17,445 nucleotides of DNA, from NCBI GenBank assembly GCA_030146295.1, contig JASLCD010000274.1, positions 1-17,445 on the forward strand, in the 5' to 3' direction. Numbering within the stretch: position 1 is the stretch's first letter; every line of letters begins with the position of its first letter. Origin of the DNA: Chryseobacterium sp. Its GTDB lineage: Bacteria; Bacteroidota; Bacteroidia; Flavobacteriales; Weeksellaceae. Made by a program: the position numbers and the translations under genes. This document shows positions 8,107 to 13,038 of the stretch, piece by piece. The notes under the pieces were generated by a model, which was not told the origin of the DNA, ran no database searches, and saw only the letters and a list, made by a program, of their open reading frames with translations.

Positions 8107-8946
8107 TTACAAAGGTTCCTTATGGCTTACCTTCGTATGAATGATATCGTAAAATACAGCTGGATTGGTTGCATCAGGAGTAATTCTGTAAGTGAACGTT
8201 GTTTCGTTCAGGAGAAGAATATCCACAACACGTGTAAAAGTAGGAGTGGTAAGCGTTCTCTTCTTTCCATCCGGAGAAATAGACCATGTTCCTTCAGATC
8301 TCAGCACATCATTCAATCCGAAAATTTTAAAAGTTCCGTTAGCTTTGAAGTAAGAATATCCTACATAACCTGCAACGCTGGGATCATTTAACACAATATT
8401 ATTTCCGCTTTTATCCTTAGCCCCAGTCGTTTCCCATGGAGTGGAAGCCAGTGTAAGCTGCCCGTTAGCAGGCTCTGCATGAGAAGTTCTTGTATGGATA
8501 ATGTCGTAATACACCGAAGGATCGCTCGAATTGGGACGGATTCTGTAAGTGAATTCATTTCTGTTCAAAACAAGAATTTCAACATCACGGGTGAAAATAG
8601 TAGTTCCATCCGGGTTCAATGCAGCAATTGTTCTTGTTTTTCCCTGTGCATCCACAGACCATGTTCCCATAGATCTCAATACATCAGTCAGGTTATAAAT
8701 AGCAAACTTACCATCTGCCTTGAAGTAAGCAAACCCTACATATCCGGCTACACTTGCATCAGTAAGTGCTACATTATTTCCACTTTTATCCTTAGCTCCG
8801 GTAGTTTCCCAGGGAGTAGAAGATAATACCTGTGAGGGAGTCTGCTGCTCAATAATGATTTCATTGTCATCACTTGAACAAGAAACGAAAGATGCTGATA
8901 ACAGCATGGCCGCAGATAGATAACATAATTTTTTCAGAGTATTCAT
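8107..8946 (-). CDS. Surface-type lipoprotein with two tandem copies of a DUF4822-like domain
   Basis: This is a 279-residue protein. Residues 1-22 are a signal peptide ending in a lipobox (SASFVS) before Cys23. The mature start CSSDDNE carries the Ser-Asp-Asp signal linked to surface exposure in Flavobacteriia. Two domains follow, at about 43-158 and 168-278, each starting STPWETTGAKDKSGNN and ending with a DIIHT-SH-EP motif. The second copy lacks about five residues in the middle. The sequence resembles what I remember as DUF4822, a small lipocalin- or calycin-like beta domain of unknown function. No catalytic residues are evident, so binding of a small ligand is only a guess. It has its own candidate promoter and a downstream terminator, so it is monocistronic. 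Confidence 0.88.
   Translation of the reverse strand: MNTLKKLCYLSAAMLLSASFVSCSSDDNEIIIEQQTPSQVLSSTPWETTGAKDKSGNNVALTDASVAGYVGFAYFKADGKFAIYNLTDVLRSMGTWSVDAQGKTRTIAALNPDGTTIFTRDVEILVLNRNEFTYRIRPNSSDPSVYYDIIHTRTSHAEPANGQLTLASTPWETTGAKDKSGNNIVLNDPSVAGYVGYSYFKANGTFKIFGLNDVLRSEGTWSISPDGKKRTLTTPTFTRVVDILLLNETTFTYRITPDATNPAVFYDIIHTKVSHKEPL
8113..8445 (-). repeat. Second copy of the duplicated domain coding sequence
   Basis: This region encodes residues 168-278. It is the partner of the first copy. Loss of about 15 bases in the central loop (AALNPDGTTIFTR against TTPTFTR) shows the copies have diverged since duplication. Confidence 0.85.
8473..8820 (-). repeat. First copy of the duplicated domain coding sequence
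   Basis: This region encodes residues 43-158 of the lipoprotein. It aligns with the second copy in protein sequence, with a 125-residue offset at the start and 120 at the end. Nucleotide identity is highest around the STPWETTGAKDKSGNN segment. Confidence 0.85.
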
Positions 8947-8968
8947 AAAAGTATTTTTTAAGTCTTTG

Positions 8969-8976
8969 CAAACTTA
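8969..8976 (-). promoter_or_regulatory. Candidate -7 box TAAGTTTG for the lipoprotein gene
   Basis: On the minus strand TAAGTTTG matches TAnnTTTG exactly, 22 bases before the ATG. TTG triplets lie 14 and 26 bases upstream, neither at ideal spacing, so the -33 element is uncertain. Confidence 0.5.
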
Positions 8977-9099
8977 TTTCTAATAAATATCAATACGTTG
9001 TACAAAACATCTCTTTTGTTGTAAAAAACATAACAGATCCCAATTCAGAATGAGAAGAATAATATCATTGATAAATTTAACAATCAAAGGTGTAAAATT

Positions 9100-9164
9100 C
9101 CCCTCCCTTGGAGGGGTGTCAAAAATTCAAAGAATTTTTGACGGGGTGGTTTCTAACATCCACC
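9100..9164. repeat. REP-like cluster of three adjacent hairpins
   Basis: Three inverted repeats stand side by side. CCCCTCC (9100-9106) pairs with GGAGGGG (9110-9116). GTCAAAAATTC (9118-9128) pairs perfectly with GAATTTTTGAC (9132-9142). GGTGG (9145-9149) pairs with CCACC (9160-9164). The outer GGAGGGGTG and CGGGGTGG blocks around a perfect inner palindrome are the form I remember for dispersed intergenic repeats of Chryseobacterium and relatives. It sits between divergently oriented genes, ending 19 bases before the DUF434 gene, so it is not placed as a simple terminator. It may affect expression of the downstream gene. Confidence 0.75.
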
Positions 9165-9183
9165 AAAAACTCTATTTTTGAGT

Positions 9184-9897
9184 ATGAATAACAGAAACCG
9201 TGGAAAAAATACAGGAGATGATACCTTATTTGGCTCAGAGAAACAGATCTCCAAACTGAGACTGGCTGTTGAAGACATGCAGTATCTGTTGAGCAGAGAG
9301 TACCCGGAAAAAGCGGCTTCAGATCTTGTGGGTAACAGATATAGACTGAAAACCCGTCAGATACAAGCTCTTCGGGGAGCATCAGCATCCATTCAACAGC
9401 TTGATAACAGACAGTTAAAGCATGTTGATATTTCAGATTTAAAAGATCAAACGGTATATCTTGATGGGTTCAATGTTCTTATATTAATGGAAAGTCTGCT
9501 TTCCGAAGCTTATATTTTCGAAGGACTGGATGGCTGTATCCGCGACCTTTCCGGTGTTCATGGAACCTATAAAAGAGTTAACCAAACGCAGAGAGCAATA
9601 GAGCTGGTTGCTGCTTTTTATCAGAAAAACCACATTCAGAAGCTTGTATGGATCTTTGACAAACCGGTTTCCAACAGTGGAAGAATTAAACAGATTGTTC
9701 TTGAATTTGCGGAACAGAAAGGGCTTCACTGGGAGGCAGATCTGGAATTCAATCCGGATAAGTTTCTCGCAGAAAGTTCAGACATTATTATTTCTTCCGA
9801 TGCCTGGATTCTGGATCATTGTAAAGGATGGTTTAATCTGATTGCCTATCTGATCAGAGATGAAAATCTCTCTGTTAATCTCATCAAAACGACGTAA
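9184..9897 (+). CDS. DUF434-family protein with NYN/PIN-like nuclease fold
   Basis: From the ATG at 9184 the product has 237 residues. A TTG two codons upstream lies within TATTTTTG and is not preferred. An N-terminal helical part (about 22-75, KLRLAVEDMQYLLSREYP and RYRLKTRQIQALRG) precedes an alpha/beta domain that starts with VYLDGFNV (D94, N97). The domain continues with IFDKP (D159), a Ser-Gly-Arg and two acidic sites in ESSDIIISSDAWILD (D200, D206, D211). The D-G-x-N start and spaced aspartates are the pattern of NYN/PIN RNases, and I recognise the whole as COG2454/DUF434, whose activity is not established. It is cytosolic, with no signal peptide. Its stop is two bases before the next ATG, so the two genes are translationally linked. 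A role on RNA fits the tRNA-like elements downstream, but that is inference. Confidence 0.85.
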   Translation: MNNRNRGKNTGDDTLFGSEKQISKLRLAVEDMQYLLSREYPEKAASDLVGNRYRLKTRQIQALRGASASIQQLDNRQLKHVDISDLKDQTVYLDGFNVLILMESLLSEAYIFEGLDGCIRDLSGVHGTYKRVNQTQRAIELVAAFYQKNHIQKLVWIFDKPVSNSGRIKQIVLEFAEQKGLHWEADLEFNPDKFLAESSDIIISSDAWILDHCKGWFNLIAYLIRDENLSVNLIKTT

Positions 9898-9899
9898 GA

Positions 9900-10550
9900 A
9901 TGAATCTGTTTGAACCTTATATTTCCCTGTTTTCAGAATCATGGAAAAACAAATATCAAGCTGTTTTAGTACAAGAGCATCTGGAAACTCTGGATAAGAA
10001 TATTCATCGATACAAGGAGAATACTTTAGAATTGCACCTGCCTTATTTTAATGAAGAAATAATTATTGACAGACAGGAAAGCTTTGAAAAATTCATTGCC
10101 ATCCTTGAAAGTGATAATTCCGATGAGGTAAAAGCAGGTTCACTGGAAACAATTCCGTGGGAACATTGGCTGAATATTTTAGGACAAAGGTTAACCTCAG
10201 CCAGTATCCGTGATGAAAATGCCATCCCACCTTTGAAAACGATGCTGATCAACGCTTGCCAGGAAATGTTCAATAGTGAAATTACCATTGCACAAAGGGC
10301 CTGGGAAAAGCATATTGGAAGAATGGATGATGATTTCTGGGGAGTAATCAAAGGGAACAATCAGCAGAAACAGGAGAAAGTAATGGCAAAAATCCATGAA
10401 ATTCTGGAAAATAAAACCTGGTGGAATGTTTTCTTTCACTACAAACATGAACTTGTTTTTGAAGTCCGGGAAAAAGAAGGCCATGGGATCCGATGGAGCC
10501 ATGGAGGAACAAAACTAATCGGTTTTCTGGAAAAATTTATCAACGAATAA
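9900..10550 (+). CDS. Unknown 216-residue protein coupled to the DUF434 gene
   Basis: I do not recognise the family. The protein is soluble, mostly helical and acidic, with no signal peptide or membrane helix. Notable stretches are IPWEHWLNILGQRL in the middle, IAQRAWEKHIGRMDDDFWGV, and a C-terminal block containing WWNVFFHYKHELVFEVRE followed by GIRWSHGGTKLIGFLEKF, rich in aromatic and basic residues, which could bind a partner or nucleic acid. It starts two bases after the DUF434 stop, so the two proteins are made together and probably act together. A 172-base gap follows before the next gene. Confidence 0.78.
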   Translation: MNLFEPYISLFSESWKNKYQAVLVQEHLETLDKNIHRYKENTLELHLPYFNEEIIIDRQESFEKFIAILESDNSDEVKAGSLETIPWEHWLNILGQRLTSASIRDENAIPPLKTMLINACQEMFNSEITIAQRAWEKHIGRMDDDFWGVIKGNNQQKQEKVMAKIHEILENKTWWNVFFHYKHELVFEVREKEGHGIRWSHGGTKLIGFLEKFINE

Positions 10551-10722
10551 ATAATGAACCAACATCTGTGAAATCTGTGGAAAAATAAACTCTTGCAGAT
10601 CATCCGGATTATTTTAATCATACAGCTATATTCCTTTAATTTTTCAATTTTTTTATTCTTTTTATACTGCGCAGAAACATTGCGCACAAGGCTTCTAGTT
10701 TTGCAGACATAAAACAGAAGCT
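10551..10722 (+). promoter_or_regulatory. Intergenic promoter region of the downstream tRNA-like operon
   Basis: This AT-rich gap holds a short direct repeat ATCTGTG (10564-10570 and 10573-10579), a T-rich stretch near 10636-10663, and two copies of the self-complementary hexamer TGCGCA (10668-10673 and 10681-10686) that can form a six-pair hairpin with loop GAAACAT. Directly after comes TAGTTTTG (10696-10703), an exact TAnnTTTG -7 box 20 bases before the ATG at 10723. The paired hexamers sit where the -33 region should be, so they could serve as an operator. No clear -33 TTG is seen at 17-23 bases. Confidence 0.5.
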
Positions 10723-12087
10723 ATGAATCAATCAGACCAAAAATTTTCAACCGAAGAATGGGAAACATGTCTTAAGGTTTTGAATGCCTTGAAAGAAGAT
10801 CCTTTCCTGAATCCTGATAATAAAACATTTTCAGGACTGATTACCAAAATTCATAAAAGTGCCAAAAAACAAAGCCGTTATGAGAACTATTCAGAAATGA
10901 AATCCCATGATCTGGCAGTCAATTCCAGTGCTGTTCTCATGCAGAAGGCATTGGCTGGTGTTTCTGCTTTTTATGATGATGAAAAAGAAGATATGAAGCT
11001 TACAAAACTTCAGATTCCTAAAAACTGCTACTGCTGTAACCAGAGTTATCAGTATGCCCATTCTTTCTATTCAAGATTATGCCCTGTATGTGCTGAAGAA
11101 AACTATGAAAAGCGTTTTGAAACAGTGGACCTTACAGGAAGAAACGTCATCCTTACAGGAGGAAGAGTGAAGGTAGGTTTTGCCACCGCATTGAAAGTAT
11201 TGAGAAACGGGGCTCATTTGGTTTTGACAACCCGTTTTCCGGCACTGGCAATGGAATTGATGCAGCAGGAAGCAGACTATAACAACTGGAAAGACAGACT
11301 CTGGATATACGGTCTTGATGTAAGAAATCTGAAGGCTGTTCAGGATTTTATAAACTTTTATAAATTCAATTTTGACACCCTGGATATCCTGATCAATAAT
11401 GCCGCTCAGACGATAAAATATCCCGATGAATACTATCTGCCCATTATAAAACGTGAAAAAGAAAAACTGATAGAGTTTAAAAATATTCAGACGCTGATTC
11501 CGAATCATACAGAAATTTCAAGCGAAACAGCAAAACTGGAATATGCTCATAATGAAGAAACTCAGGTTGCACTTACCCGTTTTGGACAGCCTGTGGATAA
11601 CAGAGAAAAAACAAGCTGGAACTCTACTTTGGAAGAAGTTTCTATGTATGAACTGGTGGAGGTAAACCTCATCAATCATATAGCGCCTTATTTTCTGATT
11701 AAAGAATTAAAACCATTGATGAAGAACTCAACATTTAAAGAAAAATTTATCATTAATGTCACTTCATCGGAGGGGATCTTCAGCTACGAAAATAAAACTG
11801 TTTTTCATCCGCATACCAATATGACCAAAGCGGCTCTCAATATGATGACCCTTACCTCTGCAAAGGAATTTGAAAATGATCAGATCTATATGAGTGCAGT
11901 AGATGTGGGATGGATTTCTACAGGAGCGAAAGAAAGTCTTAGAAAAAAACAATTTGAAATGGGGTACATCCCGCCGCTGGATTCTGTGGATGGAGCAGCG
12001 AGAATTTTACATCCCGTTATAGAAGGAATAAAAGGAAATTATCTGAGTGGAGTTTTATTGAAAAATTATAAAGTTCATACATGGTAA
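10723..12087 (+). CDS. Zinc-ribbon protein with diverged short-chain dehydrogenase (SDR) domain
   Basis: This is a 454-residue protein. Residues 1-100 are a helical extension. A treble-clef or ribbon-like site follows, with C102/C105 and C120/C123 (CxxC-14-CxxC). Residues of about 138-450 form an SDR-type Rossmann domain with TGGRVKVG (145-152), LINNAA (223-228), TSSEG (347-351) and DVGWIST (394-400). The domain differs from working SDR enzymes. The glycine-rich loop has Lys150 where the second glycine is usual, the catalytic YxxxK reads TNMTK (Thr365, Lys369), and an insert of about 80 residues follows NNAA. It may bind NAD(P) without classic dehydrogenase chemistry, or use an altered reaction. 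The gene is led by the candidate promoter and followed within ten bases by the tRNA-like array on the same strand, so the two are very likely on one transcript. Confidence 0.85.
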   Translation: MNQSDQKFSTEEWETCLKVLNALKEDPFLNPDNKTFSGLITKIHKSAKKQSRYENYSEMKSHDLAVNSSAVLMQKALAGVSAFYDDEKEDMKLTKLQIPKNCYCCNQSYQYAHSFYSRLCPVCAEENYEKRFETVDLTGRNVILTGGRVKVGFATALKVLRNGAHLVLTTRFPALAMELMQQEADYNNWKDRLWIYGLDVRNLKAVQDFINFYKFNFDTLDILINNAAQTIKYPDEYYLPIIKREKEKLIEFKNIQTLIPNHTEISSETAKLEYAHNEETQVALTRFGQPVDNREKTSWNSTLEEVSMYELVEVNLINHIAPYFLIKELKPLMKNSTFKEKFIINVTSSEGIFSYENKTVFHPHTNMTKAALNMMTLTSAKEFENDQIYMSAVDVGWISTGAKESLRKKQFEMGYIPPLDSVDGAARILHPVIEGIKGNYLSGVLLKNYKVHTW

Positions 12088-12096
12088 CATCCATAC

Positions 12097-12168
12097 GGAG
12101 ATAATAGTAATAATGGAAAAATACATTTTGCTAAAATGAGTTGCAGGTTCGATTCCTGCTTATCTCCC
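12097..12168 (+). ncRNA. tRNA-like element 1 (nominal anticodon GCT)
   Basis: The acceptor helix GGAGATAA (12097-12104) pairs with TTATCTCC (12160-12167) over eight pairs. T8-A9 are at 12105-12106. A weak D arm GTA/TAC (12107-12109 with 12122-12124) encloses a loop with GG at 12115-12116. The anticodon arm is CATT-TTGCTAA-AATG (12124-12138), with T33 and GCT. The T arm is GCAGG-TTCGATT-CCTGC (12143-12159). The last base of the D stem competes with the anticodon stem. A GCT anticodon would mean serine, but the long variable arm of tRNA-Ser is absent. The final base C12168 would be the discriminator. CCA is not encoded. It is clearly related to element 4. I see a tRNA-like fold, and aminoacylation is unknown. 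Confidence 0.82.
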
Positions 12169-12175
12169 AACTATA

Positions 12176-12247
12176 GAAACGGTAGCTCAATGGAAGAGCT
12201 TTGACCATCCAAGTCAATGGCTGCGAGTTCGATTCCCGCCCGCTTCA
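12176..12247 (+). ncRNA. tRNA-like element 2 (nominal anticodon TCC)
   Basis: This is the most normal of the set. The acceptor is GAAACGG (12176-12182) with CCGCTTC (12240-12246), one A-C mismatch. T8-A9 follow. The D arm is GCTC-AATGGAA-GAGC (12185-12199). The anticodon arm is TTGAC-CATCCAA-GTCAA (12201-12217). There is a five-base variable loop. The T arm is GCGAG-TTCGATT-CCCGC (12223-12239), with one A-C mismatch. The discriminator is A12247. The nominal anticodon TCC corresponds to glycine, but position 33 is A instead of the universal U. With two stem mismatches and the altered U33 it would be a poor translational tRNA. A tRNA-finding program may report it as a low-score Gly tRNA or pseudogene. 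Confidence 0.85.
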
Positions 12248-12249
12248 CA

Positions 12250-12325
12250 GGAGTACATAGTTCAAAAGGAGAAGAATACGTCCTCAGCACGGACGAGCTG
12301 CAGGTTCAACTCCTGCTGTACTCCC
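12250..12325 (+). ncRNA. tRNA-like element 3 (nominal anticodon AGC)
   Basis: It begins two bases after element 2. The acceptor helix is GGAGTACA (12250-12257) with TGTACTCC (12317-12324), eight perfect pairs. T8-A9 follow. The D arm is GTTC (12260-12263) with GAAT (12274-12277), and its loop contains GG. The anticodon arm is CGTCC-TCAGCAC-GGACG (12279-12295), five perfect pairs. The T arm is GCAGG-TTCAACT-CCTGC (12300-12316). The nominal anticodon is AGC (alanine) with C at position 33. The near-perfect helices show selection for the fold, while the anticodon loop is not of translational type. Discriminator C12325, no CCA. Confidence 0.83.
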
Positions 12326-12337
12326 GATATAAACAAT

Positions 12338-12409
12338 GGAGATCATAGTTTAAATGGAAAAATAATTCCTGCACAGAATAGTTGCGTGTTCGAATCATGC
12401 TTATCTCCC
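12338..12409 (+). ncRNA. tRNA-like element 4 (nominal anticodon GCA)
   Basis: The acceptor helix is GGAGATCA (12338-12345) with TTATCTCC (12401-12408), eight positions with a C-T mismatch at the seventh. T8-A9 follow. The D arm is GTTT (12348-12351) with AAAT (12360-12363), loop AAATGGAA. The anticodon arm is ATTC-CTGCACA-GAAT (12365-12379), four pairs, T33 present, anticodon GCA (cysteine). The T arm is GCGTG-TTCGAAT-CATGC (12384-12400). The acceptor strands and spacing are nearly those of element 1 and the two are duplicates, but the anticodon arms differ completely. Discriminator C12409. Confidence 0.8.
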
Positions 12410-12415
12410 TAACCA

Positions 12416-12498
12416 GAAAGTCAAAGCAGTAGCTTAATCCGGAAAAGCATATCCATGGAGGATAGGTTGCCGGTTCGATCCCGGTGTCTTTGGCTTTC
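12416..12498 (+). ncRNA. tRNA-like element 5 with extended terminal helix (nominal anticodon TGG)
   Basis: The body has T8-A9 (12430-12431), a D arm GCTT-AATCCGGAA-AAGC (12432-12448), an anticodon arm TATC-CATGGAG-GATA (12450-12464; anticodon TGG, A at position 33) and a T arm GCCGG-TTCGATC-CCGGT (12469-12485, one G-T pair). The terminal helix is not a normal acceptor. GAAAGTCAAAG (12416-12426) pairs with CTTTGGCTTTC (12488-12498) over eleven positions with one G-T pair, and a small internal loop separates it from the body. It ends 18 bases before the ATG of the next gene, so this helix may also influence that start. Confidence 0.78.
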
Positions 12499-12516
12499 AT
12501 TTTAAAATATAATACC

Positions 12517-13038
12517 ATGCTTAAAGATTTATTGATTTTTTTGAACATCATTAATGAAGTAAAAGTTCCTGTACCCATGCAGTGGCAGGAAAGAAAACCT
12601 GTAGAAAGAGTCGTGAGACCAAGAGTTTCTAAAACAGAACCGGTGAGAAAACCGGAAGTGATTTCTGTGGAAAGTACACAGGAATCTTTTGAAACTCCAA
12701 TTATAACCAGAAACGAAAATATACCGGAATACTTTTTTACAGGAAGAGAAAGAAAAACAAACAGAAACGATCTGAAAAGAATCAGGAATCTGGAAGAACA
12801 TACAAAAGGTTATAAAGAATACTGTCTTGAAAAAACAAGCAATCAGCACATGCTGAAAGCGGAAGACTATTATATCTATGCCAAAAACGGAACTACAGAA
12901 ACATTCCTGATTGCAAAAGATGCTTTTATAACCCACAACGAACATAAAATGCTGCGAATAGAAAGCGATTGCTTTGTAAAATATATTCAGCAGGAATACA
13001 ACCCGATCACTCAAATAATAGAAAATGCCTACGACTGA
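12517..13038 (+). CDS. Unknown 173-residue protein between the tRNA-like array and the solenoid gene
   Basis: The ATG at 12517 is preferred. The open frame extends upstream to a GTG at 12484, but that would place codons inside the terminal helix and T stem of tRNA-like element 5. I recognise no family. Residues 1-15 are hydrophobic (MLKDLLIFLNIINEV) but short for an anchor. Residues of about 20-60 are basic, proline-rich and low in complexity, with repeated Arg-Pro and Lys-Pro, and are probably disordered and able to bind RNA. The C-terminal half (about 75-173) appears folded and contains the stretch EDYYIYAKNGTTETFLIAKD. The last 14 bases overlap the start of the 643-residue gene, which suggests translational coupling and joint function. 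Confidence 0.75.
   Translation: MLKDLLIFLNIINEVKVPVPMQWQERKPVERVVRPRVSKTEPVRKPEVISVESTQESFETPIITRNENIPEYFFTGRERKTNRNDLKRIRNLEEHTKGYKEYCLEKTSNQHMLKAEDYYIYAKNGTTETFLIAKDAFITHNEHKMLRIESDCFVKYIQQEYNPITQIIENAYD

Noticed and set aside
11077..11508. Minus-strand open frame inside the zinc-SDR gene
   Set aside because: Rich in Phe, Tyr, Cys and Ser as expected for antisense of AT-rich coding DNA, with no family features.
12097..12498. Ordinary tRNA cluster or decayed tRNA pseudogenes
   Set aside because: Loops are not of translational type, while stems are kept by paired changes, so neither normal tRNAs nor simple decay fits.
12484..12516. Upstream extension of the 173-residue gene to a GTG at 12484
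   Set aside because: The extension lies in the T stem and terminal helix of tRNA-like element 5. The ATG at 12517 fits better.
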